Of a DNA stretch of 64,000 nucleotides, positions 11,831 through 23,219 are shown in pieces. The stretch spans positions 11,502,001 through 11,566,000 of the forward strand of contig NC_133401.1 of NCBI RefSeq assembly GCF_047511655.1. Reading direction: 5' to 3'. The position numbers and the translations under genes are program-made. The DNA comes from Castor canadensis (Eukaryota; Chordata; Mammalia; Rodentia; Castoridae). Position 1 is the stretch's first letter. Each line of letters opens with the position of its first letter. The notes beneath the pieces are model-generated. The model had not been told where the DNA came from. It searched no databases and saw nothing but the letters and a program-made list of their open reading frames with translations.

Positions 11831-12865
11831 CAACCGAGGATTCCAAGATGGCGGCTAGAGGTAGGAAGCAGAAAGCGACCCTCCTATAGTGAAATCTTGG
11901 AGAGACGCTGGAGACACACTTTGCAGGCATAATCACCGAGAAAAGGCATAACTTTGACCCCTCCACATCTCCAGCCGGTGCAGAGAATCTCCACTTCACA
12001 TTAAACGGAGAAACGAGGAGGGCCCCTCCTCCAGTGGCCAGCGCCTATATGGCTTGGAAAGATGCAGACCAGGTGAGCTTCGCGGTATCGCAGTACCCCC
12101 ACAGACAAGCCTGGGCCAGAGCAGCATAGCCCCCTGGACAGACTGACGTCCACCCAGGGAAAAAAGAGAAACTGAGTAATAAGCAATAAGAACAGTTAAG
12201 ACACGCTGGAAAGAGGGTGGGGCGCACTGAGCGCTGAAGATTGGGGGAAGGGAATCCTTCCTGGGACTGTAAATAAACAAGCCAGGCGGGCCAGAGAGGC
12301 TCTGGCAGGAGCGGGGTGCGCACCCAGCAACCAGGAGCGGGGAAGCTTGTGAGAGGAGGGAAGACCCACTTCCCACGTGAACTGTAAACAAACATGGCTG
12401 CTGGCAGGAGCAGCAGCACCACCCAGTAAGCAGGAGCAGGAAAGCTTCTGAAAGTGGCAGTGGGAGGAAAACTTCAGAGGAGAGGGGGGAAGACCCACCT
12501 CCCACATGAACTGTAAATAAACACTCAGGCCTGACAATGCGGGGGCAGTGTCACCTTTCCCAGTGCTTGGAAAGGGGAAAGCCTGTAGCAGAGGCTCCCG
12601 CACAGGAGAACTCTGAGCAAACAAAGCCTGTGGGACCAGGTGAGTGCTAGCTCACCCCAGAGATCTGCATAAATAACGCCGCCAGCTACAGGCTGAGAGC
12701 AGCGGGCAGGCAAGCCACAGTTGCAGATACCACTCTCAGAACTGTCTCCAGACACTTTTTTCCTTTTTCTCCCTACCTTTGATGAGAGAACAACCGAATT
12801 ACACCTGCAAGCCGAAAAACTTACTGAAACTGTATTGCATTTGAACTGGGGACACTTGGTGGGGC

Positions 12866-12867
<2 letters not shown>

Positions 12868-12911
<44 letters not shown>

Positions 12912-12918
12912 TGTGTAG
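12868..12918 (+). repeat. (TG)n microsatellite
   Basis: About 21 uninterrupted GT units, then GAGTGTG, inside the L1 5' UTR. Confidence 0.95.
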
Positions 12919-13424
12919 TTTTGTTCTACTTTATGCATCCCCTTTGATGAGACAACTACAGAACAACATCTGAGGCATGAACTCCAGGACTGGAGATTGA
13001 GACAGACACCCAAATTATTAAGACTGAAACTGCATTGCATATAAACTTGGAAGTTTTTTGGGTTTTTTTTTTAATTTTCTATTTTCCATTTTATTTTAAT
13101 TCATTTTTATATATAGATATTACTTTCATTTACTTATTTTTTATTTTTTTATCTTTGATTTTCAATCCTCTCTCTGTCTAATGTCTGTTCAGCTTACTGT
13201 TGATTAGTACACTAACACTCCCTGTTTATATCTTTGAAACTTTTTTGTTTGATTCCTTGTTTTGTTTTTTCCTACTTGTCTGTTTATTTGTTTCTCCCTT
13301 TTCTTTAACTTCTTGCTTTCCATCTCCTCTCACCCTTCCATTCTAAATATTACCATTGTCATTATTACAAGCTAGAAAATACTTAATTGCACACAGTACA
13401 GGGACAGTAACAACACCAAGGACA

Positions 13425-13825
13425 ATGATGGGAAGACAGAAAAAAACAGGGAAACCAGTTTCCCCACAGCAAAATAATTAGTACAGGAACCAGAGGGGAA
13501 TGAAGAAAACAGATACTCAGATCCAGACTCCAACAAAATGAAGATAAACTAGCCCAAAGAACCCAATGAGGCCCACAAGAATAATTCAAAAGAAGACATA
13601 CTACAGGTACTCAATGAGAATTTTATAGAGATGATACTGGATATGGTCAACCAAAATGTACAGGAGACACTCAAGAAATTCCAAGACAACAAAAATAGAG
13701 AATTTGAAAAAGCAAAAGAAGAAATAAAGGAAACCATAGAAGCACTGTATAAACACCAAAGTGAAACAGAGAACATGATTAATAAACAGATAAATGAACT
13801 CAGGACAAAAATAGACAACATTAAT
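13425..13825 (+). pseudogene. L1 ORF1 remnant with coiled-coil
   Basis: ATGATGGGAAGACAG at 13,425 opens a basic N-terminus that stops after 18 codons. In another frame, 13,631-13,825 encodes a charged coiled-coil (LKKFQDNKNREFEKAKEE) typical of ORF1p. Homology ends near 13,825, where opposite-strand L1 begins. It lacks the RNA-binding domains and is broken. Confidence 0.7.
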
Positions 13826-15040
13826 CTTCATTTCAGTCATTTCTGTCCTGATCTTATTTTTTCCCACCTACTAATTTTGAGTTTGATTTGTTCTCACTTT
13901 TCTATGAGCTTGAGTTGTGTCACTAAGCTGTTTATTTGTGATCAATCTGATTTTTTTAAATGTAGGTACTCCTAGTGATAACCTTTTCTATTCACACTGT
14001 CTTTGTTGTGTCCCAAAGGCTCTGATAAGTTGTGTTTTCATTTCCATTTAATTCTAACCCTTTTAAATTCTAAGATTTCTCCCCTAATTTCATCAAATGA
14101 TCTACTGGTCATTCAGCAGTGTGTTATCATCTCCATGTGTTTGAATGTTTCCTGTGGTTTCTTTGGTGTTGACTTCTAGTTGTTCCATTGTATTCTGGTG
14201 AAATACAGGAGGTTATTTCCATGTCCTTATATTTAAGACTTGCTTTATGTCCTAAAGTGTGATGCATTTTTGAGAAAGTTCCATGGGCTGCTAAGAATAA
14301 TGTGTATTCTGTAGCTGCTGGGTGCAATATTTTGTAGATGTCTGTTACATCCATTTGATCTATAGTGTTATTTAATTTTGATGTTTCCTTATTGTTTTTT
14401 GTTTTGTTTTGTTTTTTTGGTCTGGATGATTATCTATTTTAGAAAGTAGAGTATTGAAGTCACCCACTGTTATTGTCTTGGGGTTCTTCAATAGTGTTAG
14501 GTTTATGAAATTGCTTGGCCCATGTAAGTTTACAGTTGTTAACTCCATGTGAGTCATTGTTGCCTTTATCAATGTGCAGTGACCTGCTTTGTCTTTTGTG
14601 ACTAATTTTGTGTTGAAGTCTGTCAATATGAGTACAGCTACTCCTGCTTGCTTTGGGGTTCCGTTTGCTTGGAATGTCTTTTCCTGTCATTTCACTTTAA
14701 GTCTGCGTTTGTCTTTTTCAGTGATGCGCATTTCCTGTAGTGAACAAAAGGTTGAGTCTTGTTTTTTAATCCAATCTGCCAGTTTGGATCTTTGGTTGGA
14801 TAATTGAGACTATTAACATTCAGAATTATAATTGAAAGGTCCTTTCATTTTGGTTTTTTTTGTAATTTTTGTTTCTTTTCTAATCCTCACTTAAAAAATA
14901 GACTTTTCTAGTGAAATTTACTCTTTCCCATATTTTCCTGTTTGCATTTATCTTTCTCATCTGTGTGAAGGATTTCTTTAAGTACCTTCTGCCATGCTGG
15001 CTTATTAGTCATGAATTTCTTCAGCTTTTCTTTATCATTG
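13826..15040 (-). mobile_element. Inverted L1 segment carrying ORF2 endonuclease
   Basis: Reverse strand. 14,626-14,372 encodes endonuclease-domain sequence with VGDFNTLLS (the conserved GDFN block), and 14,354-14,127 continues with DIYKILHPAATEYT. Upstream on the same strand (15,040-14,820) is lysine-rich L1-like sequence. The orientation is opposite to both neighbouring L1 blocks. Confidence 0.75.
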
Positions 15041-15680
15041 AATAAATGGACCTTCAATAAGGTGCCAAAATGATTCCATTGGAAGACAGTTGTCTTTTCA
15101 ACAATGGTGCTGAGACCACTTGACATCCACATGTAAAAGAATGAAGTTGGACCCCTGTCTCACATCATCAGCCAAAAAGAACAAAGACATAAATTCAAGA
15201 ACAAAAAAAAAAAAAAAAACACCTTCAGAAGAACGAATAGGGGTTGCTCTTCATGACCTAGAATTTGACAATTAATTCTTAATCATAACAGCGAAAGCAT
15301 GAACAACACACAAAAAAAAAGATAAACAGGATGTGATAAAAAGAATTTGAGTGCCAGATGTGGTGGTGCATACCTGTCATGCCAGCATTGGGGAAGTTGA
15401 GGCAGGTGAATCTTGAGTTTGAGGCCAGCTTGGGATGCATAGAGAGAACCTGTCTCAACCGAACCAAACCAAAACACCATTTGAGTCTCAAAGGATACTA
15501 TTGAGAAAGTGAAAAGACAGTCTTCAAATTGGGAGAAAATATTTTCAAATCATATAGATGATAAAGGATTTGTATTTAGAATACAGGAAAATCACTCTTA
15601 TAATAATTAAAAGTCAAGTAACTAAAACTGGGAAAATAATCTGAATAGGAATTTATCCAAATAGAAATAAAATTTAAGTA
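15041..15680 (+). mobile_element. L1 ORF2 C-terminal fragments
   Basis: Plus-strand late ORF2 at 15,041-15,205, an A run at 15,203-15,220, then more late ORF2 at 15,225-15,340 and 15,480-15,680. A B1-like SINE interrupts it. Confidence 0.75.
15345..15475 (+). repeat. B1-like SINE
   Basis: GATGTGGTGGTGCATACCTG through TGTCTCAACCGAACC, inserted in the L1 fragment. Confidence 0.8.
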
Positions 15681-17230
15681 AAAGAAAGAAGAAAAATTGA
15701 AAAATAGTAGCAGCATACCTGGCACATACTGCTTGCTCAAAAGGTGGCAACTGTTATTACTGTTACTGTTTCAAAATAATTTAATTTTTTCCTCTTCCTC
15801 ATTTGGCTGCCTGAACAGAGTCTCCAATTTGCCCCACCTTCTCTTGGTTGAGGTAGTGGTTCTCCTCTTACCTGTGGGTGAGACGAGGTAATCTCATAGC
15901 TCTCTTTGCTCAGAAGGCCTAAAACAATGACAATCACAAACAACGAAACACAGAGCACTCAGATGTTGACTTCAAAATACCATCATCCACTAAAAGGAAC
16001 TAGAGCTTCATGGAGCAAATTATTCATCCCAAAGATGGGACGGAGTAAGTCCAAAATAAATGTGGATCACCTTACCAAAACAAATTTTTAAATAGTTTTG
16101 GAGTTACAGAAAAGTTGTGAAGATAGTAGGTACACCTTCACAATTGATTTCCTTACTTTTCCTCTGCTGTTATTTTTCTGTTCCAGGACCCCTCCAGCAT
16201 TCTGCATTGCATTCAATCATCACATATCCTTAGGCTCCTCTTGACTTTGTTGATTTCTCAGACTTCCTTTATACTTAATACACTGGAGGAGTTAATAGTT
16301 ATGGTAAATAGACTGGAGGAGTTAATTAAGTTTTAGAATATCACTTAGTTGGAATGTGTCTGATTTTTTGTCATGGTCATTATGATATTAATGGCTTTTG
16401 GAAAGAAGATTACAGAGGCAAAATGTCATTTTCATCATTTCATCTCAAGAGTACATGCAGCTTGTGTATCCCTAACCCAAAAATCTGAAATCCAGCATGC
16501 TCCAAAATTCAAAAAAAATTTGAGCACTGACATGAATAAAGTTATTTAAAATAGTGTATAAAATCACCACTCAGTAATGTGCATAGGTATATGAAATAAA
16601 TTTCATGTTTATACTTGGGTTTCATCCAAAGTATATCTGATTACGAATTTTGAAACATTCCATCATCTTAAACATACTCAAAGCTGAAACACTTATGATC
16701 CCAAGAATTTCAGATAATGGGTACTCCACCTGTATCAACATGACTTATACATATGGATTATCTTTATTTATATTAATATAAACATGGGGTCACACTGATA
16801 TCGTCACTCTACTCCATCACTCCATAAATCATCCTAGCCTTCTCCCTAGTAGAAGATCTTGGATTGGATCTTTTACTAGGAGAATAATTGCTACTGAGGA
16901 CATCATTGGTAAAATTGGTTTGATTGATTACTACTACTGTATCTATGTTGAACTTGGTAATTGTACTGTGCCATTGGAAAAAGAAGGTCCTTGTCTAAAG
17001 GAAATATATGTGAAAGTGTTCAGGTCCTTGTGGGAAAGGAGTGTGACGTATACAGCTTATTCTCCAAAATGATTCAAGGAAAAGAATCATAAAGCAAACA
17101 GAGCAAATCACTCTGGTGAATCTGAGCAAAGGGAGTTAGTTACAAGGCATGCAATTATGGCAACTTTTCTATAAATTTCAAATTATTTCCATATGGAAAT
17201 ATTTTCATTTGTTTTGTTTATTAAAAACCA
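15681..17230. other. AT-rich intergenic DNA, no gene recognised
   Basis: No repeat family or splice-supported exon identified. Open frames are under about 70 codons and unconvincing. Confidence 0.5.
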
Positions 17231-17234
17231 GTGT

Positions 17235-17450
17235 AAGAAGTGGTGGCATATGCCTATATGCCCAACTACTCAGGAGGTAGAGATAGGAGACTTGCTGTTT
17301 GATGCCAGCCTGGGGAAATTTAGAGTGATACCCTATCTTAAAAACAAACTGAAAAGAATGAAAGGACTTGGGATGTGTAGGTCGAGTGCAAGAATGCTTA
17401 CCTAGCAAGCTCAATGACCTAAATTTGATCCCTAGTGCCAAAAAAACAAA
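17235..17450 (+). repeat. B1 plus ID-like dimeric SINE
   Basis: GAAGTGGTGGCATATGCC half, then an ID-like half ending TTTGATCCCTAGTGCC and A-rich sequence. Confidence 0.7.
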
Positions 17451-17679
17451 ACAGAACAAGACAACAAACCACTGGCATTGAAACATGGTGACCTCTAACA
17501 CAGAGCACCTATATGTTTATTCACTCATTCATTGCAGTGGAGTGTGTGGGGATAGAGCTTATGTCAAGGGCCTGGAGTATAAGCCTTGCTTTGTCCTCTA
17601 CAACTTGGAAATGGGACTTTGTCTTTCTGTACCTCTGGGAATTTATCTACCCCGTGGTGTAATCAATAGACCCAGGAAT

Positions 17680-17885
17680 TTGTGTGTGTGTGTGGTGTGT
17701 GTGGTACTGGGTTTTGAACGCAGGGCATACACCTTGAGCCACACCACCAGCCCTTTTTTGTGTTGGGTTTTTTTGAGATAGGGTCTCACAAACTATTTGC
17801 CCAGGGCTGGCTTTGAACTGCAGTCCTCCTGATCTCTGCCTCCTGAGTACCTAGGATTACAGGTGTGAGCCACAGGCACCCAGCT
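17680..17885 (-). repeat. Reverse B1+tRNA dimeric SINE
   Basis: A GT-rich start (remnant of a CA tail), GGTTTTGAACGCAGGG, then the reverse B1 half ending GAGCCACAGGCACCCAGC. Confidence 0.8.
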
Positions 17886-18835
17886 GATCCAGGAATTTTT
17901 AAAGATGAATTTGCCAAACAGATGACTTCTATCTTACACAAAATATTCTAAAATGAGAAAGGGAAGAAAAGCTGTACATTTCACCTTATGTTACTAATAT
18001 AAATGTGATATTATCAGAGATAGAGAAAATAAAAAGTAATATTGACTTATCAGTTAATCAAAAATCATATCTAATAATGAACAACATATCACAAAATGAA
18101 TAAATACTATCATACCAGAAATGCAGGATGGGGGCTGGTGGAATGACTCAAGTGGTAGAGTGCCTGCTAGTGTGAGGGCCTGAGTTCAAACCCCAGTACC
18201 GGCGCACACACACACACACACACAAAGAAATGCAGGATGGGTAGGTACCCCAGAATTTGCCTACAAGCTGGGTGCAGTGGTGCACACCTGTAATTCTGGC
18301 ACTTGGGAGGCTTAGATAGGAGGATTTAGAGGTGGAGACCAGCCTGGGCTACATGGTAAGACACTGTCTCAAAAAAAAAATTCAGCTCATATATTCCAGG
18401 AAGACAGACAACATTTATCTCAAAAGACCTCTAAAATTCAACTACTGTCCGTGACTTTTTTTAAGACCTCAGCAGACAGAAGTGAAAGCAAAACTTCTTA
18501 ACATAACATTTATTTAATCAATAAATCCCCCTTACCATAGTTCAGCACTGTTATAGTGTTTATATACACATTAACTCAGCTATCTACAAAAATACAACAG
18601 CACACTTTGTAAGAAAACTGTGGTCATTTATTTTCAATTAAACCCAATATTAAATGTTATTCGATGGAAGTCATAATCAAAACATTTTAAAAAGATAAAT
18701 CACTGCATAAAACTTGGAAGAAAATGAAAATTGTAGCTATTGCCACTAATTACATCTTATATATAAATCTAGTAAAATTGAAAGGCAAGCTATCAGGAAA
18801 ACAGAATTGCATAACTTTATAAACAGAAAATAATT
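17886..18835. repeat. AT-rich DNA with tRNA-like SINE (18,128-18,235) and B1 SINE (18,265-18,380)
   Basis: The tRNA-like unit reads GGAATGACTCAAGTGGTAGA and ends in (CA)n. The B1 unit starts GGTGCAGTGGTGCACACCTG. Both are on the plus strand. Nothing recognised in 18,385-18,835. Confidence 0.75.
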
Positions 18836-18839
18836 ATGA

Positions 18840-19040
18840 TGCCAGGTGCCAGTTAATTACAGCCTCACACCTGTAATCCTAACTACTTGGAGGCAGAGTT
18901 CAGGAGGATTGCAGTTCAAAGCCAGCCTGGAGAAATAGTTCTGGGAGACCCTATCTCAGAAAAAAAATCACAAAAAAGGGCTGGTGGAGTGGCTCAAGGT
19001 GTAGGCCCTGAGTTCAAACCCTAGTACTGCAAAACAGAGA
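18840..19040 (+). repeat. B1+tRNA dimeric SINE, deleted tRNA half
   Basis: The B1 half is followed by GTGGCTCAAGGTGTAGGCCC, in which about 23 bases between the A and B boxes are missing. Ends in (GA)n. Confidence 0.8.
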
Positions 19041-19116
19041 GAGAGAGAGAGAGAGAAAATAATTATGATATATTGTCTCTACAATCCTTAGAAATATTCA
19101 TTAAAAACTCCTTCCA

Positions 19117-19325
19117 AGTCAGAAGCCCATGGCTCACCCCTGAAATCCTAGCTACTTGGGAGGCTGAGATTGGGAGGATCTGGTTTGAGGCCAGTCCAGG
19201 AAAATAGTTTGAGAGATGCTCATCTCAAAATAACCAGAGCAAAATGGACTGGCAGTGTGGCTAAATGGTAGAGAACCTGCTTTGCAAGCATGAAGCCCTG
19301 AGTTCAAGCCATAGTCTAACCAAAG
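19117..19325 (+). repeat. B1+tRNA dimeric SINE
   Basis: CAGAAGCCCATGGCTCACCC half, then GTGTGGCTAAATGGTAGAG with a full-length tRNA-like half ending GAGTTCAAGCC. Confidence 0.75.
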
Positions 19326-19334
19326 AGTATGTGG

Positions 19335-20335
19335 GGGTGAGGGGGGATTTCCTTCCATCCATTTTGAGTTGATTTTTGTAAAGGTTGAGAGACAGGAACC
19401 CAATTTCAGTCATCTACATGTGGAATCCAGGTTTACCAGCACCACTTGTTAAAGATGACTGTTGTTTTGCTAATGTATATTTTTGACAATTTTGTCAACT
19501 GGGGAGGTGATGGGGAAAAGGGGCAGGAGGATGAATACAGTGCAAATATTGTGTACACCTGTATGCAAATGCAAAAATTATACCTGTTGAAAGTATTCCA
19601 GAAATGTGGGGAGGAGGGGATAAAGGAGAGTAGTGGAGGGGGTGAATTCAAGAATGCCATATTTAGTATGCTAAATAAATGTCACACAATAAAAAATGAA
19701 AAAAGAAAGAGTTGGAAAAAAAGAATCAGTTCACTGTAGCTGCCTGGGTTATTTCCAAGTCTTCCATTGTATACCGTTGGTCTACCTTAACATAAGACTT
19801 GAAACTTTGAAACTACAAGAGAAAAACACAGGGAAAACACTTCAAGAACTGGGTATCAGCAATGACCTATGAGTAGGACTCCAGTAGCCCAGGAAATAAT
19901 AGCAAAAACTGACAAATGGGATTGCATCAAATTAAAAAGCTTCTGAACAGACAAAGAAATAGTCAACAGAGTGAAGAAACAGCCTACAGAATGGGAGAAA
20001 ATCTTTACCAGGTATCCCTCTAACAAAGGGATTAATATTCTACATATATAAAGAACTCAAAACATTTAACACCCAAAGAGCAGATAATCCAATCAATAAA
20101 TGGGCAAATGAACTGAACAGACACTTTTCAAATGAAGAAGTACAAATATCTAATAAACACATGAAAAAATATTCCCCATCTTTATCCATTACAGAAGTGC
20201 AAATCAAAACTACATTGAGGCACTATGCTCTTTTGCATAGCTGCCTGCCATTCTATCCCTTTTCAATGACATCCTACTTAAAAAAAAAAAAACTACACTG
20301 ACATTCCATCTGACCCCAGTCAGAAAGTCTGTCAT
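19335..20335. mobile_element. Nested L1 fragments (minus ORF2, plus 3' UTR, plus ORF2)
   Basis: 19,500-19,345 on the minus strand reads late ORF2 (FTKINSKWMEG). 19,500-19,720 on the plus strand looks like an L1 3' UTR ending in an A-rich tail. 19,720-20,335 on the plus strand is ORF2 C-terminal sequence. At least two insertions are implied. Confidence 0.7.
20222..20292 (+). mobile_element. Short poly(A)-tailed retroinsertion
   Basis: About 60 bases plus a run of about 12 A interrupt L1 ORF2 sequence. They are flanked by AAACTACATTGAG (about 20,207-20,219) and AAACTACACTGAC (about 20,290-20,302), an imperfect direct repeat that looks like a target-site duplication. The source RNA was not recognised. 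Confidence 0.5.
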
Positions 20336-21794
20336 ATTTGTCTGGGCCAAATATGAACCCAGTTTTCCAGAACTATTTGTTTTCTAGTGAGGCAGGTGGC
20401 AGGTGAGTTTTTACATTTTACTAGATCCTGGCTTACCTGGCTATTGTCCTCTTCTCTGTAAGAACCAACCCTTTTCTGGGGTCTCTGAGACCATTATAAA
20501 ATGCCTAGTCCTGGACTTGCTTCATGTAGATGTACCAGGTTGGCTTACTCAAAGTAGCCCATTCGCCACACGAATTCCACCCTTGACTCCACTGTGATGA
20601 GTAAGAGCATGTGTTTCCTCCCATCTACAGTTTCAGAATAGGTTGACAAGCATCGGGCAATACAAAATATACAAAAGGAATGAGGCCTTCCTAGTCACCC
20701 TGATTTTCAACCACCTACTCCACCCTCAGCCTATTCCTTTACCCTAGGTTTGCAGGGCCAGAGGGCAGCATGATCAAATGGGTGCCCTCTGGAACTTCTT
20801 TCACTATTGTTTCTTCTGGCTCTACCACCAGGGTCAACCTAAATTCCTACCACCTCCCCAACTCCTGGCTAGCTCCACAGAGTGGAGGTAGAAAAGCCAC
20901 AGTGTTCAAAAGGAGCCACTGGGAAGTGACAGAGAAAAATTGGGACATAATGGTTTCTAAGAACTTGGGGAGGGGGGTTCCTAGGGATGCCTGTTTGCCC
21001 CAGTTTCCATGGCACTACTGTTTATTGGGCCTGGAGAGTCTAAGGAAGATGATAGAGAAGGGGCCTGCTGAAGACACCCCTAGGTGGCCATGGGTTCTTT
21101 GGGATCCTCCAGACTGGTGAGGATGGAGGGGCTTCATGAACCATAACTACCCCACACCCTCTGTCCATCCCTCCCAGCTGCCTGTCACTGTCCTGACCGC
21201 TCCCACAATATGGCACTCCTGTTTCCAGGGGTTGGAAGGTCCAGGCGGGAGAATTCAAAGACAGTAGGGCCATAGGGGTATTTTCTCCAAGAACCTATGG
21301 GCCTATTGGATCAGTGGGGGGACCATTCCCTCACTCTGGCTGGCCAGTAGAGCTGGCCTTCCTCTTCACTTATCAGCCAGGACAGGCCAGGGTGAGACAG
21401 CACAGAGAAAAACCCTTGAGGACCTCTCTATAGATTGCCAAAAACCTTCTAAGTAAGCCTAACCATCTACAAGAGGAAAAGAGGTCACTAGAGCCCCCTG
21501 CTTGTCATGGTCAGCCACACGTGTCCACCCAATCCTCTCAGCAGCAGAGTCTACAATTGGCAAATCCAACACAGGAGACCTCTAGGGAGAGAACTCGAGG
21601 TTGTAGTGACTTTGGCTTTTCTCCCTCTGGAGGCCAGGGGCATCTTAACACTGTGCAGAGTTCCTCCTCTATTTCTGTGACATGTTGGAGTTGGATACTC
21701 TTTGCCAGTCAAAGACCAGAATCTCTTTGAAGAAGTTTTAGGATTGCTAACTGCATTGGCTCCTAATTCATCCCAGACCAGGGGCTGATTAATA
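20336..21794. other. Unclassified stretch, mostly non-repetitive by eye
   Basis: GC-richer than its surroundings. An open frame of 116 codons starts at 20,770 but shows no recognisable domain and no supporting splice structure. A block at about 21,600-21,680 faintly resembles the duplicated pair at 22.2 and 24.4 kb. Possibly an old retroviral or other repeat; not assigned. Confidence 0.4.
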
Positions 21795-22135
21795 CTCCTT
21801 TTTTTTTTTTTTGGAAGCACTAGTGTTTGAACTCAGTACCTTGCTCTTGCTAGGCAGGTGCTCTATCACTTATGCCACATCTCCAGTCCTTTTTGCTTTG
21901 GTTATTTTTAAGATGAGGTCTCACTGTTTATATTCTGCTAGCCTGGACTGCAGTCCTCCTATTTATGCTTCTCACCTAGTTGGGATGGCAGGCATGCACC
22001 ACCACATCCAGCCTTTTACTGGTTGAGATGGAGTATCTTGAACTTTTTGTCCAGGATAGCCTCGAACTGTGATCCTCCTGAGCTCAGCCTCCCAAGTAGC
22101 TAGGATTACAGGGGTGAACCACTGTGCCTGGGCAA
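21795..22135 (-). repeat. Reverse dimeric SINE with poly(T) head
   Basis: A run of T, then GTTTGAACTCAGTACC, two B1-like reverse blocks and a final GAACCACTGTGCCTGGGC. Confidence 0.8.
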
Positions 22136-22189
22136 TTAATACCCTTAATCATGTATCCTAACTCCCCCCATTGATTCTGAGCTTTGTTT

Positions 22190-22430
22190 CCGCAGGCCAC
22201 ATACTCCAGAGAACCAGGGTGAGACCAAGACCTTCCAGAAATCTTCTGAGGTTATTAACCGCATCTGTTCCCAATCTTTCTGAGGCTGGAGGCAGCCTGA
22301 CACTTCCAAAGATGTCCACCCCAATTATAGATGTGCCAGTCCACGCCCTTCCTTGGCCTAGTTATTGGAAAGAAAAAAATCAATGAAGGGTTCCTAAAGG
22401 CATTTTAAAATATGGCTGTTAGTTCTCAGC
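22190..22430. repeat. Diverged duplicate, copy A
   Basis: The block TCTGAGGCTGGAGGCAGCCT and the following roughly 130 bases resemble 24,428-24,590. Family unknown. Confidence 0.5.
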
Positions 22431-22639
22431 CTTCCGCCCTCACTCCCGAGCCCTGGGCGAGCCCAGAGAAGGTCTGCAGAGAGTTTTGATCCCAGAGGCT
22501 CTGAACCAGGTGAATTCAAGCCCTCCATACCCTTGCTTCTAATCCTCGCCTGTGCTCCTTTAACTTCTCTTGGTGAATATTTGCTATTATTTTGATGCAC
22601 ATTTACTCATAACTATTACACCCTTACTGCAATACCCTT

Positions 22640-22975
22640 GAGTTTATGAAAAACACTTTTTCTCCTTTAATGGTTATCAACCTGAATTCCACTTTTTTAT
22701 TCATATGTGCATACAATGCTTGGGTCATTTCTCCCCCCTCCCCCCACCCCCTCCCTTACCACCCACTCCGCCCCCTCCCTCTCCCCCCCACCCCCTCGAT
22801 ACCTGGCAGAAACTATTTTGCCCTTATTTCTAATTTTGCTGAAGAGAGAGTATAAGCAATAATAGGAAGGAACAAGGGTTTTTCCTGGTTGAGATAAGGA
22901 TAGCTATACAGGAAGTTGACTCACATTGACTTCCTGTGCATGTGTGTTACCTTCTAGGTTTGAATTCCACTTTTT
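22640..22975 (-). mobile_element. L1 3' UTR-like fragment with G-rich tract (on minus strand)
   Basis: TTTTTTATTCATATGTGCAT opens the fragment. A C-rich block (22,730-22,797), runs of G on the minus strand, then sequence to about 22,975. This layout fits a reverse-oriented L1 3' UTR. A second, shorter relative is at 40,735. Confidence 0.6.
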
Positions 22976-22997
22976 AATAGTAAGATTGTGATCAAGC

Positions 22998-23215
22998 CAG
23001 GTGACAGGGCTCACACCTATAATCTTAGCTACTTGGGACGCTGAGCTTGGGAGGATCACAGTTCAAGGCCAGCCTGGGCAAATAGTTTGCAAGTGTGCCC
23101 CATCTCTAAAATAACCAGAGCAAAATGGACTGGAGGTGTGGCTGAAGTGGTAGAGCACCTGCTTTACAAGAGCAAAGCCCTGAGTTCAAACCCCAGTCCC
23201 ACCCTCCCCCAAATA
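22998..23215 (+). repeat. B1+tRNA dimeric SINE
   Basis: CCAGGTGACAGGGCTCACACC through GAGTTCAAACCCCAGTCCC, ending AAATAAATAAA. Confidence 0.8.
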
Positions 23216-23219
23216 AATA

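Larger units (their letters stand above)
8353..11834 (+). mobile_element. Decayed gammaretrovirus-like endogenous retrovirus
   Basis: An old ERV1-type provirus in order LTR/leader (about 8353-9216), gag, protease and start of reverse transcriptase. No RNase H, integrase, env or 3' LTR is visible; the sequence ends at the 5' end of an L1 near 11,835. A weak primer-binding-site candidate, TGGTGC at 8540-8545, follows a possible LTR end near 8531. Stops and frameshifts occur throughout, so it cannot encode functional proteins. The left edge is set by loss of L1 homology and is approximate. Confidence 0.75.
11835..13825 (+). mobile_element. 5' end of an L1: 5' UTR and start of ORF1
   Basis: Begins near CCAAGATGGCGGC (11,846-11,858), a YY1-type site typical of the first bases of L1 5' UTRs. 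A GC-rich 5' UTR of about 1 kb follows, then a (TG)n tract, a T-rich stretch (13,050-13,330) and an ORF1-like region. L1 identity of the UTR is inferred from the leading motif, its position and the ORF1 that follows. Confidence 0.7.

Noticed and set aside
20770-21120. 116-codon plus-strand frame as a gene
   Set aside because: No recognised domain, no splice partner, and unclear repeat background.
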